This document shows positions 47,963 through 56,099 of a DNA stretch of 64,000 nucleotides, piece by piece. The stretch lies in contig JADJYX010000013.1 in the NCBI GenBank assembly GCA_016719535.1, positions 1 through 64,000 on the forward strand, written 5' to 3'. Numbering within the stretch: the first letter of the stretch is position 1; each line of letters starts with the position of its first letter. This stretch comes from Rubrivivax sp. (lineage in GTDB: Bacteria > Pseudomonadota > Gammaproteobacteria > Burkholderiales > Burkholderiaceae_C). Under the pieces are notes generated by a model that was not told where the DNA came from, made no database searches, and saw only the letters and a program-made list of their open reading frames with translations. A program made the position numbers and the translations under genes.

Positions 47963-48750
47963 GCGAACAGCCGCGACAGCGCCTCGCCGGGATCCGGCGC
48001 ACGCATGAAGGCCTCGCCGACCAGGAAGGCATGCACCCCCGCGGCCCGCATGCGCGCCACGTCCTGCGGCCCCAGGATGCCCGACTCGGTGACCAGCAAG
48101 CGGTCGGCCGGCACGCGGGGCAGCAGGTCCAGCGTGGTCTGCAGCGAGACCTCGAAGGTCTTCAGGTTGCGGTTGTTGATGCCCAGCAGCGGCGTCTTCA
48201 ACGCCAGCGCGCGGTCGAGTTCGGCGGCATCGTGCACCTCCACCAGCACGGCCATGCCGAGCTCGCGCGCGCAGGCCTCCAGTTCGGCCATCGTTGCATC
48301 GTCCAGGCAGGCGGCGATCAGCAGGATGCAGTCGGCGCCCATCGCACGGGCCTCGTAGACCTGGGCGGTGTCGACCATGAAGTCCTTGCGCAGCACCGGC
48401 AGGTCGCAAGCGACGCGGGCCTGGCGCAGGAAGTCGGCCGAACCCTGGAAGAAGCGCTGATCGGTCAGCACACTGAGGCAGGCGGCGCCGTGGCGGGCAT
48501 AGCTGGCGGCGATCTGCGCCGGCAGGAAGGGGTCACGCAGCAGGCCCTTGCTGGGGCTGGCCTTCTTGACCTCGGCGATCACCGCCGAGCGGCCGGCTGC
48601 GATGGCAGCGCGCAGCGCGCCCTCGAAATCACGCCGGTCCCGGCGCCGCGCCTCGGCATCGGCCCGCAGGCTGTGCAGCGGCTGGCGCGCCAGCAGCGCC
48701 GCCACCTCCTCGCGCTTGACCGCGACGATGCGCTCCAGGATGTCGCTCAT
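47959..48750 (-). CDS. trpC: indole-3-glycerol phosphate synthase
   Basis: TrpC, 263 residues, closes the indole ring of CdRP in tryptophan synthesis. The TIM-barrel signatures are intact: VIAEVKKASPSKGLLR with the catalytic lysine, VLRKDFMVDTAQVYEARAMG, and GINNRNLKTFEV. It starts MSDILERIVAVKREEVAALL at 48748-48750, 17 bases after trpD. It is monofunctional, as no PRAI domain is fused. Confidence 0.95.
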   Translation of the reverse strand: MSDILERIVAVKREEVAALLARQPLHSLRADAEARRRDRRDFEGALRAAIAAGRSAVIAEVKKASPSKGLLRDPFLPAQIAASYARHGAACLSVLTDQRFFQGSADFLRQARVACDLPVLRKDFMVDTAQVYEARAMGADCILLIAACLDDATMAELEACARELGMAVLVEVHDAAELDRALALKTPLLGINNRNLKTFEVSLQTTLDLLPRVPADRLLVTESGILGPQDVARMRAAGVHAFLVGEAFMRAPDPGEALSRLFA

Positions 48751-48767
48751 GCAGGGCCCTTCCGCCG

Positions 48768-49805
48768 TCAGGCCGCCGGCCGGAAGCGGTTGCTCATGGC
48801 GACAAACTGCGACAGCCGCGCCAGCGCCGCACCCGAGGCCACCGCCTCGCGCGCGCGGCGCACGCCATCGGCGACGCTGCCCACCACGTTGGCGCAGTAC
48901 AGCGCGGCGCCGGCGTTCAACAGCACGATGTCGCGCACCGGCCCGTCCTCGTTGGCCAGCGCACGCTGGATGCACTGCACCGACTCTTCCTTGTTGGCGA
49001 CCTTGAGCACGCGCGAGTCGTACACGGGCAGCCCGAAGTCGCTGGGGTGCACGGTGTATTCACGCACCTGGCCATCCTTGAGCTCGCCGACCAGGGTCTC
49101 GCCCGACAACGAGACCTCGTCCATGCCGTTCATGCCGTGGACCACCATCACGTGCTCGCTGCCCAGGCGCTGCAGCACGCGCACCTGGATGCCGACCAGG
49201 TCGGGGTGGAAGACACCCAGCAGCTGGTTGGGGGCGCCGGCCGGGTTGGTCAGCGGGCCCAGGATGTTGAAGATCGTGCGCACGCCCAGCTCGCGCCGCA
49301 CCGGCGCCGCATGCTTCATCGCCTGGTGGTGGTTGGGCGCGAACATGAAACCGATGCCGGTCTCGTGCAGGCACTGCGCCACCTGCTCGGGCGTGAGGTT
49401 GATCCAGGCGCCCAGCGCCTCCACCACGTCGGCCGAGCCGGTGGTGCTGGACACGCTGCGCCCGCCATGCTTGGCCACGCGCGCACCGCCGGCGGCGGCG
49501 ACGAACATCGACGCCGTGCTGATGTTGAAGGTGTGCGAGCCGTCACCGCCGGTGCCGACGATGTCGACCAGGTGCGTGCGCTCGGCCACCGGCACCGGCG
49601 TGGCAAATTCGCGCATCACCTGCGCGGCGGCGGCGATCTCGCCGATCGTCTCCTTCTTCACCCGCAGCCCGATGGCGAAGGCGGCAATCATCACCGGGGA
49701 CATCTCGCCGCTCATGATGCGGCGCATCAGCGCCAGCATCTCGTCGTGGAAGATCTCGCGGTGCTCGATGACGCGGGTCAGCGCCTCGGTGTTGGTGATC
49801 GGCAT
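48768..49805 (-). CDS. trpD: anthranilate phosphoribosyltransferase
   Basis: TrpD, 345 residues, joins anthranilate to PRPP. The PRPP-binding segment DIVGTGGDGSHTFNIST, KHGGRSVSSTTGSADVVEAL and the NILGPLTNPAGA segment are all present. It starts at the ATG 49803-49805; the longer open frame is inside trpG. It lies 17 bases after trpG and 17 before trpC, a tight operon. Confidence 0.95.
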   Translation of the reverse strand: MPITNTEALTRVIEHREIFHDEMLALMRRIMSGEMSPVMIAAFAIGLRVKKETIGEIAAAAQVMREFATPVPVAERTHLVDIVGTGGDGSHTFNISTASMFVAAAGGARVAKHGGRSVSSTTGSADVVEALGAWINLTPEQVAQCLHETGIGFMFAPNHHQAMKHAAPVRRELGVRTIFNILGPLTNPAGAPNQLLGVFHPDLVGIQVRVLQRLGSEHVMVVHGMNGMDEVSLSGETLVGELKDGQVREYTVHPSDFGLPVYDSRVLKVANKEESVQCIQRALANEDGPVRDIVLLNAGAALYCANVVGSVADGVRRAREAVASGAALARLSQFVAMSNRFRPAA

Positions 49806-49822
49806 GGCGGTCCTTCGGGGGT

Positions 49823-50413
49823 TCAGCGGGCAGCGCCCATGTCGAGAAAATTCTTCAGCATCGCGTGACCGTGCTCGCTGAGGATGGATTCGGGGTGGAA
49901 CTGCACCCCTTCCAGCGGCGTGGCGGTGGCGGCCAGTTCGCGGTGGCGCACGCCCATGATCTCGCCGTCTTCGGCGGTCGACGTCACTTCCAGCACTGGC
50001 GGCAGCGAGTCGCGCTCGATCGCCAGCGAGTGGTAGCGGATGACGCTGAAGCGCTCTGGCAGGTCGCGGTAGACGCCCTGGCCGTCGGTGCTGATGGTGC
50101 TGGCCTTGCCGTGCATCTGCACCTGCGCACGCACCACCTGGCCGCCCAGCGCCGCGCCGATGGCCTGGTGGCCCAGGCACACGCCCAGGATGGGCAGCCG
50201 GCCGGTGAAGTGACGGATGGCGTCGACGCAGATGCCAGCCTCCGCCGGCGAGCAGGGGCCGGGCGACAGCACCAGCTGCGCCGGCTTCAGCTCGGCGATG
50301 CCTTCGAGCGTGATCTCGTCGTTGCGGAACACCCGCACTTCGGCACCCAGTTCACCGAAATACTGCACCAGGTTGTAGGTGAAGCTATCGTAGTTGTCGA
50401 TCATCAGCAGCAT
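49823..50413 (-). CDS. trpG: anthranilate/aminodeoxychorismate synthase glutamine amidotransferase
   Basis: TrpG, 196 residues, supplies ammonia from glutamine to the synthase component (TrpE or PabB). The class I amidotransferase nucleophile is Cys79 in LGVCLGHQAIG, and the His-Glu pair is in GVQFHPESILSEHG. It begins MLLMIDNYDSFTYNLVQYFG. Its normal upstream partner trpE is not here; instead a recombination-site-like border and a defence island begin within 30-50 bases of the start. Confidence 0.94.
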   Translation of the reverse strand: MLLMIDNYDSFTYNLVQYFGELGAEVRVFRNDEITLEGIAELKPAQLVLSPGPCSPAEAGICVDAIRHFTGRLPILGVCLGHQAIGAALGGQVVRAQVQMHGKASTISTDGQGVYRDLPERFSVIRYHSLAIERDSLPPVLEVTSTAEDGEIMGVRHRELAATATPLEGVQFHPESILSEHGHAMLKNFLDMGAAR

Positions 50414-50439
50414 TTGCGCTCTATCCTATTGATTTCGTT

Positions 50440-50486
50440 GGATGTTTTGTCGGACATCCACGTTTGGTACCCGCTTTGATACCCGC
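50440..50486. mobile_element. putative tyrosine-recombinase attachment site (island border)
   Basis: GGATGT (50440-50445) and ACATCC (50454-50459) form an inverted repeat with an 8-base spacer, the layout of a recombinase core site. Two tandem 12-bp near-identical repeats follow at once: TTTGGTACCCGC (50463-50474) and TTTGATACCCGC (50475-50486), resembling arm-type sites on the island side. No integrase gene is in the window. Confidence 0.5.
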
Positions 50487-50690
50487 TTTTTCTGTCGCTG
50501 GCGAGGCCGGCGCGACGTGCTGGGTGGGGACTTCACGCGCCCACTAGGGGCGCATAGGAGTGGTCAGGCTGATGGCTTGCGCCAACGCCAACCGGAGCGC
50601 GCTGCGGTGATGGGACGGATCGCAGACATACGAACCGCATTATGGCTGCATCGAGCAGCGCGCCGGGGTTACTGCGCAAGGGATGCAGCG

Positions 50691-50746
50691 CCGCCTTATC
50701 CAGTAACCCGCCACCTTATCCAGTAACCCTCCGCCTTATCCAGTAA
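50691..50746. repeat. three direct repeats, 20-bp period
   Basis: CCGCCTTATCCAGTAA, CCACCTTATCCAGTAA and CCGCCTTATCCAGTAA start at 50691, 50711 and 50731, so the spacing is exactly 20 bases. A related inverted copy (GGGTTACTGCGCAAGG) lies just to the left near 50676. The linkers are only four bases, so this is not a CRISPR array. Confidence 0.85.
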
Positions 50747-50782
50747 GCCCAGCGGCCAGAACAGCAGCCTCCGCTTCAGCGA

Positions 50783-51583
50783 TCAGCAGCCCCACTCCTC
50801 GTGCCCGAGCGGCGCGGCATTCAACCGCCTCTGGGTGGATGGCCACCGGGGCAGGTGCCGATCCATCAGCGCCACGAAACGCTCACCGTGATTCGGCTCG
50901 GCCAGGTGCAGCAGTTCGTGCACGACGATGTACTCAATGCACTCGACCGGCTTCTTGGCCAGTTCGGAGTTCAGCCAAACACGGCGGCTGGCCGGAGTGC
51001 AACTGCCCCACTTCGTCTTCATCCGCTTCACGCCCCAGGCGCTGGCCTGGACGCCAAGCTTGTCCTGCCATGTGATGAACAGCGGCGCAACCAATGCCTT
51101 CAGCTGCTCCCGGTACCAGCGGTCCAGCACGGCTGCCCGCTGTTCATGGCTCGCCCCTGGGCGCACGAAGAGATCGAGCGAAGCGATACCTCTCACGGCC
51201 ACTCGCGGCGTGCCCTCGGCCTCGTGCACGCGCAGCCTGTAGCGGCGGCCGAAGACGTAGTGGCTCTCGCCCACCGCCATCTCGCGTTCCGACTGGCGCG
51301 GCTGCTGCTCGAACTTCGAGCGCTGCAGCTTGATCCAGGCCAGCTTGTCGATCACCGCCAGGCGCACCGCCTCGTCACTGATCACCAGCGGCGCAGCCAC
51401 CCGCACCCGCCCCGCCGGCGGGTAGACGCCCAGGTGCAGGTTCTTGATGTCCTTGCGCACCACGTTGATCGTGAGGCCGGCCACCTTCAGCACGGTCTCA
51501 GCCCTCTCGCGCGAGATCGCGCTCGGGCCTTCGCCAGCCGTTCGGCCCCTTCCGGGGCGCTCACGTGCGGGCTCAGTACTCAT
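50783..51583 (-). CDS. YgjP/SprT-like zinc metallopeptidase (DUF45)
   Basis: This 266-residue protein belongs to the YgjP-type metallopeptidase family. The zinc motif is HELLH at residues 222-226, with a third histidine at 232 in EPNHGERF. Upstream is the family segment GVKRMKTKWGSCTPASRRVW. Its start overlaps the hsdR stop by 11 bases, so it is translated with hsdR. Such genes are often found next to type I restriction subunits; the substrate is not known. The first 30 residues are low in complexity and may be disordered. Confidence 0.85.
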   Translation of the reverse strand: MSTEPARERPGRGRTAGEGPSAISRERAETVLKVAGLTINVVRKDIKNLHLGVYPPAGRVRVAAPLVISDEAVRLAVIDKLAWIKLQRSKFEQQPRQSEREMAVGESHYVFGRRYRLRVHEAEGTPRVAVRGIASLDLFVRPGASHEQRAAVLDRWYREQLKALVAPLFITWQDKLGVQASAWGVKRMKTKWGSCTPASRRVWLNSELAKKPVECIEYIVVHELLHLAEPNHGERFVALMDRHLPRWPSTQRRLNAAPLGHEEWGC

Positions 51584-54500
51584 GCTGGTTCTTGGCCAGT
51601 TCGAGCACCTTGTCAGTCGCAGCGTCTATGTCGGCGGGCGACACGCCGAGCGACCCTTGCGGCGTCTCCTGCGCCTGCCCCGGCTGCGGCTCGGCCAATC
51701 GCGCCGCATGCTTCGTCATCACGGCATGGATCGCTGCGCGCACGCGCTTGAGCTTCATCGCGTTGGACCGCCAACCGTCCTGACGGCTCGTCTGCAACGC
51801 AGCGTCGACCGCCAGGGCCAACGTGCCGTCCTTGCCCAGGTTGTTGTACAGCGCCCGTTTCGCCGGTGTGTCCAGCGCAGGCGGGTAGCTGGCCGGCGCG
51901 CCTCCAGGCGTCGTGGCTGCCTTGGTCAGCGCCGCGATCTCGTCCAGGTACTTCTTGTAGTCGATCACCCCTTCGCGCCGCTGGGCGATCAGCGCGTCGA
52001 GCAGCTTCGACATCTTTTCGTAGTACGCCGGGTCCACCGGCGACTCCTTGACGATCAGGCGCCGGACGTTGTTCTCGATCGTTTCGGCCACCGCCGTCTG
52101 GTTCTTGCGAATCGAGGCCGGCAGCGCGTCGACCGCCGCAGCGCCCCGATCGACGATCAACTGGATCAACGACAGATCGTCGAAGGCCGAGATCTTCTCG
52201 CTCTCCTCGGCGCGGATGTAGGTGTCGATCAGGAACCGCATCGCCGGCTCGAAGGCCTTGAGGTCGATGTAGTCCCCGCTGGCCAGGCGCACTTCGTCGC
52301 GCACCTTGGTGAAGTGGTCCACCTCGGTCTTGATCGTCTGTACGTCGGCGGCCGTGTAGCCCGCCGCTTCGAGTTCGCTGGCCAGCGCAGCGTAGGCGCG
52401 CAACAGCGCTGCTCCGTACTTGTAGAGCTTCAGCCGCCTGGGCTCGTTGGCCTTCAGCTGCTCGGCATTGCCTGACTCCACCGCACAGAAGAAGCGCATG
52501 TAGGCAACGGAATCCCTGGGCTGCTGCACCGGCTCGCACAGCGCCTTGATGGCCTCGCGCGCTTCCTCCAGGTCTTGCCGGCCGGAAGCCAGGCGGTCCT
52601 TGAGCAGGCCCTTCACATCGTCTTCGTCGAAGGCGTCGAACGCGCCGCTGGTGTAGTCGCGCACGGCGCCTTCCAGCGGCTTGAACAGGTCCTTGTAGTC
52701 GATGATGTAGCCGTACGGCTTGTCTTCGCCGTCCAGGCGGTTCACGCGGCAGATGGCCTGGAACAGGCCGTGGTCCTGCATCTTCTTGTCGATGTACAGG
52801 TAGGTGGCCGGCGGCGAGTCGAAGCCGGTGAGCAGCTTGTCCACCACGATCAGCAGCTTCAGCTGCCCAGGCTGCTCGATGAAGCGCTTCTTGGCCTGCT
52901 TCTCGAACAGCTCGGCCTTCCCGGCCGCCACGTCCTCGGGCTCGTTGAACCAGTCGGCCAGCATCTGCCGGTAGACCTGGTACTTGCGCAGGTTGTCCGT
53001 CTCGCCCTCACCGGTTGCCTCACCCTTGGCATCGGCCGTCGTGGGCATGTAGCTGGTGACGATGGCGCACTTGCCCTTCAGCTCGGTCTTCGCGAACAGC
53101 TCGTAGAACTTGCACGCCTCGTAGATGCTGCCAGCCACCAGCATCGCGTTGCCGTGGCCGTCCATCAGGCGGGGCCGGGTGCTCATGTCCAGCAGGATGT
53201 CGGCCACGATCTTCTCCAGCCGCGACTGGCTGGAGAGCACGCGTTGCATCGTGCCCCACTTCTGCTTCAACTGCGCCTTGGCCAGGTCGTTCAGGCCCTT
53301 GGTCTTGGCCTCGAACCACTCGTCGATCTTCTTCTGCGCGGTGATGGACTGATCGATGTCCCGCGCCTCATAGCGCAGGTCGAGCACCACGCCCTCGCGC
53401 ACCGCCTGGTCGAACTTGTAGGTGTGGATGTAGCGCCCGAAGACCTCGATGCTCCGCGCCTTGTCGGCCTTCAACAGCGGTGTGCCGGTGAAGCCGATGA
53501 AGAGTGCGCTGGGCAGCAGCGCCTTCATGGCCTTGTGCAGGTCACCGCTTTGGGTGCGGTGGCACTCGTCGACGAAGACATGCAGGTCGCCCTGCGCCTT
53601 CCACCCTGGGGGCACCCTGCGCAGCGCCTCGACGAAGGCCTTGGTGGCAGCCGCGCTGTCCTCCGATGGGGCTGCGTCGTCATCGTCCTTGCCGCCGAAC
53701 TTGTGCACCAGCGTGCAGATCAGCGACTCTTCGGCCCGGCCGAGCGTCGCGATCAGATCGGCCCCGCTCTTCGTGCGGACGATGTTCTCGCTGACGCCGA
53801 GGAACACCTTCTCGATCTGCTCGTCCAGCTCGGTGCGGTCGGTGATGATGAGCACGCGGGCACCGGAACGGTTTTCGCGGATCCACTTGGCCAGCCACAC
53901 CATCGTCAGCGATTTGCCGCTGCCTTGGGTGTGCCAGATGATCCCGCCCTCGCGCCTGCGGATGAACTCCTGCGCCGCTACCACGCCGAAGTACTGGTTC
54001 TGCCGGCACACCTTCTTGATGCCGGCATCGAAGACGATGAAGTCGTGGATCAGCTGCAGGAACCTGTGCTTCGCGCACAACTGCAGCAGGTGCCGGTCCA
54101 GCAGGTTGGGCTCGTCGGCGAACTCGCCGGTCTCTTCGACCCACGAGAGCCAGTACTTCTCGGGCGTCTCGATAGCGGCGTAGCGCAGGCCTTCGGTGTC
54201 GTTGCCCGCCATCACCCACTGCATCGTCGAGAAGAAGGGTTGGATGAACTCCTTCTTCTGGTTGTCCAGGTTCTGGCGGATGCCTTCGGACACCGACACC
54301 GTGGAACGCTTCAACTCCAGCACGCCCAGCGCGATGCCGTTGACGTACAGCACCACGTCGGGCCGCTTGGTGCTGGACTTGGCGCCACTGACCAGGTCGC
54401 CTCCGGGCACGGTCACCTCCTCGGCCACCGCGAAGTCGTTGGCCAGAGGATCTGGCCACTTCACCAGCCATACGGTGACCGTGTTTTCACCCGCCTCGGG

Positions 54501-54785
54501 CCGCACCTTCACGCCATAGCGCAGCAGGCGGTAGACAGCATGGTTGCGGTCGTAGAGGCTCTTGCTGGTGTCGTTGGCCACCTTCTGCAGCTCAAACAGG
54601 GCGCGTGCGGCCAGGGTGTCGCTCACGCCCTGGGCGGCCAACCAGGCCTTCAGGCGTTCGGGCTCGATGTTCGAGTTGGCGGGCCGGTCGATCCAGTCGC
54701 CCAGGTAGGTGTAGCCCAGGCGCTGGCTCAGCAGCGCCAGCACCCGCTCTTGCGTCTTCTTTTCGATCTGGCCGACGCTGGGCAT
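51573..54785 (-). CDS. hsdR: type I restriction endonuclease R subunit
   Basis: HsdR, 1070 residues, is the translocase and nuclease of a type I restriction system. The PD-(D/E)xK nuclease lies in the N-terminal part, with RPDVVLYVNGIALGVLELKR. The SF2 motor follows: Walker A HTQGSGKSLTMVWLA, the DECH-type box VFVDECHRTQSGDLHKA, and FIGFTGTPLL. The later motor motifs include LLIVVDKLLTGFDSPPATYL and CRVNRLDGEDK. The frame is intact over its full length, in contrast to hsdM and hsdS of the same island. It starts 12 bases after the ATPase gene. Confidence 0.92.
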   Translation of the reverse strand: MPSVGQIEKKTQERVLALLSQRLGYTYLGDWIDRPANSNIEPERLKAWLAAQGVSDTLAARALFELQKVANDTSKSLYDRNHAVYRLLRYGVKVRPEAGENTVTVWLVKWPDPLANDFAVAEEVTVPGGDLVSGAKSSTKRPDVVLYVNGIALGVLELKRSTVSVSEGIRQNLDNQKKEFIQPFFSTMQWVMAGNDTEGLRYAAIETPEKYWLSWVEETGEFADEPNLLDRHLLQLCAKHRFLQLIHDFIVFDAGIKKVCRQNQYFGVVAAQEFIRRREGGIIWHTQGSGKSLTMVWLAKWIRENRSGARVLIITDRTELDEQIEKVFLGVSENIVRTKSGADLIATLGRAEESLICTLVHKFGGKDDDDAAPSEDSAAATKAFVEALRRVPPGWKAQGDLHVFVDECHRTQSGDLHKAMKALLPSALFIGFTGTPLLKADKARSIEVFGRYIHTYKFDQAVREGVVLDLRYEARDIDQSITAQKKIDEWFEAKTKGLNDLAKAQLKQKWGTMQRVLSSQSRLEKIVADILLDMSTRPRLMDGHGNAMLVAGSIYEACKFYELFAKTELKGKCAIVTSYMPTTADAKGEATGEGETDNLRKYQVYRQMLADWFNEPEDVAAGKAELFEKQAKKRFIEQPGQLKLLIVVDKLLTGFDSPPATYLYIDKKMQDHGLFQAICRVNRLDGEDKPYGYIIDYKDLFKPLEGAVRDYTSGAFDAFDEDDVKGLLKDRLASGRQDLEEAREAIKALCEPVQQPRDSVAYMRFFCAVESGNAEQLKANEPRRLKLYKYGAALLRAYAALASELEAAGYTAADVQTIKTEVDHFTKVRDEVRLASGDYIDLKAFEPAMRFLIDTYIRAEESEKISAFDDLSLIQLIVDRGAAAVDALPASIRKNQTAVAETIENNVRRLIVKESPVDPAYYEKMSKLLDALIAQRREGVIDYKKYLDEIAALTKAATTPGGAPASYPPALDTPAKRALYNNLGKDGTLALAVDAALQTSRQDGWRSNAMKLKRVRAAIHAVMTKHAARLAEPQPGQAQETPQGSLGVSPADIDAATDKVLELAKNQHEY

Positions 54786-54797
54786 GTCGTGCTGATC

Positions 54798-55991
54798 TCA
54801 GGCTTCGCCGTCGACGGCGAGCTGCCCTTGCGGATCAACGGGCGGCCATGTGCCACCTCGTACCCTCTGCTCAAACCAGCGGTGCATGGCCGCGTCGTCT
54901 ACGGCGTACTCGCCGCGGGCTGACTTCCATACCAGCGCCGGATACCGGTTCCGCAGCGACTCCAGGGCGTTCTGCGCTTGTTGAACGGTCACCTTGGCGT
55001 TTGCCTTCTCACGGTAAAAGCGCAGCGCCTCGGCGTCGTAGGGCCTGAAGCGCTGCCCCATCTCCAGCAGGCGCCAGAGCACTGCCTGCTCCAACGGCTT
55101 GAGCGCCAGGTACTCGGATTCCATCTGCGCCTCGTCGGCCTGCTGGCGTTCCTTTGCGGCCTGCAGCACCGCCTGCTCGAAGCGAACACCCTGCAGACCC
55201 GACAGCGGGCTCAGAGCCTGACCCAGAGCCTCCATGAAGAACTGCGGCCGGTGGCCGAAGCTCTCGAAGGCCTGGAGCAGCGTGGCGCCATCCACCGGCG
55301 CCAGGTCGGGCCGCTGCGCCGTGATCAGCCGCGACACGTGGTCGATGAAGTCTTGGCCCAGCGGCGGCATGCGCGAGATCTGCGAGCCGTAGAACGGCGC
55401 GCCGTTGGTGTTGACCAGCCGCAGCAGCTTGTCGCGATCGGAGCCGGACATCACCAGCATCAGGTTCACCTCGCCCGGCCGGTTGAGCTGGTCGCGGGCG
55501 GACTTCAGCGCCGACATCGTGGCCTCGCCGGCCTCGCTGGTCAGCGCATGTTGTGCCTCGTCCACGATCAGGGCCACAGGCGCCTTGGCAGCCTCGTGCA
55601 GTGCGCGCAGGGCGTCGGGCAGCGTCACACCGTCGATCTTGCCGATCTTGCTGACGTCGATCTTCAACGCACCGGCGATCGTCACACTTTCCAGGCCGGC
55701 CGCCTTGGCCGCGCGGCTCACCACGCCCAGGCGCGGCGCCAACGCGCGGGCGATGGCGTCGGCAATCAACGAGCCGGGGTCGCGCCGCGGGTCAGCCCAC
55801 AGGTCCACGTAGGCCACCACGGCACCGGCTGCCTCCAGCGCCGGCTTCAGGTCGGCCTGCAGAAAGGTGGACTTCCCCGTGCGGCGCGGCGCGGCCAGGA
55901 ACAGGCCGTTGTGCGCGTCGCCGAAGACGGCCTGGCCCCGCAGCGCGGCGACAAGCTCCTGGGCCAGGGCTTCGCGGGGAAAGTGGATCAC
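54798..55991 (-). CDS. AAA-type ATP-binding protein in the restriction operon
   Basis: This 397-residue protein has Walker A APRRTGKST at residues 34-42 and Walker B VALIVDEAQ at 139-147, with an arginine-rich sensor region near NLMLVMSGSDRDKLLRL. The C-terminal third looks like a winged-helix domain (LKPLEQAVLWRLLEMGQRF). It resembles archaeal-ATPase-like proteins, not a restriction subunit. The start is GTG at 55989-55991 with GGAG upstream. It lies between the DUF262 gene and hsdR, behind its own operator-like region. Function unknown; a defence regulator or effector is plausible. Confidence 0.7.
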   Translation of the reverse strand: MIHFPREALAQELVAALRGQAVFGDAHNGLFLAAPRRTGKSTFLQADLKPALEAAGAVVAYVDLWADPRRDPGSLIADAIARALAPRLGVVSRAAKAAGLESVTIAGALKIDVSKIGKIDGVTLPDALRALHEAAKAPVALIVDEAQHALTSEAGEATMSALKSARDQLNRPGEVNLMLVMSGSDRDKLLRLVNTNGAPFYGSQISRMPPLGQDFIDHVSRLITAQRPDLAPVDGATLLQAFESFGHRPQFFMEALGQALSPLSGLQGVRFEQAVLQAAKERQQADEAQMESEYLALKPLEQAVLWRLLEMGQRFRPYDAEALRFYREKANAKVTVQQAQNALESLRNRYPALVWKSARGEYAVDDAAMHRWFEQRVRGGTWPPVDPQGQLAVDGEA

Positions 55992-56003
55992 TTTATCTCC
56001 AAG

Positions 56004-56039
56004 TATCGGAGATTCGATAATTTATCGGAATGACGATAA
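56004..56039 (-). promoter_or_regulatory. CGATAA operator-like cluster before the ATPase gene
   Basis: A perfect palindrome CGATAA-T-TTATCG lies at 56015-56027. Further half-sites are TATCGG at 56004-56009 and CGATAA at 56034-56039. TATCGGA occurs twice as a direct repeat. This short AT-rich patch in a GC-rich genome, 13-48 bases before the ATPase start, looks like a repressor site over a promoter. The cognate regulator is not in view. Confidence 0.55.
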
Positions 56040-56099
56040 AAGTCAATAACCGCTGCCAGCGCCGCTTGGCCGCACCCCGGCAGCGCCCCAGACTGCAGC

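Larger units (their letters stand above)
50414..50782. other. 369-bp border region of the defence island
   Basis: No gene is seen. The region holds the inverted-repeat core and arm-like repeats (50440-50486), a central stretch without recognisable features, and three 20-bp-period direct repeats (50691-50746). Any promoter for trpG would have to lie here, but none was recognised. Confidence 0.5.

Noticed and set aside
50691..50746. A short CRISPR array
   Set aside because: Three repeats with four-base linkers and no spacer-sized unique sequence, and no cas genes.
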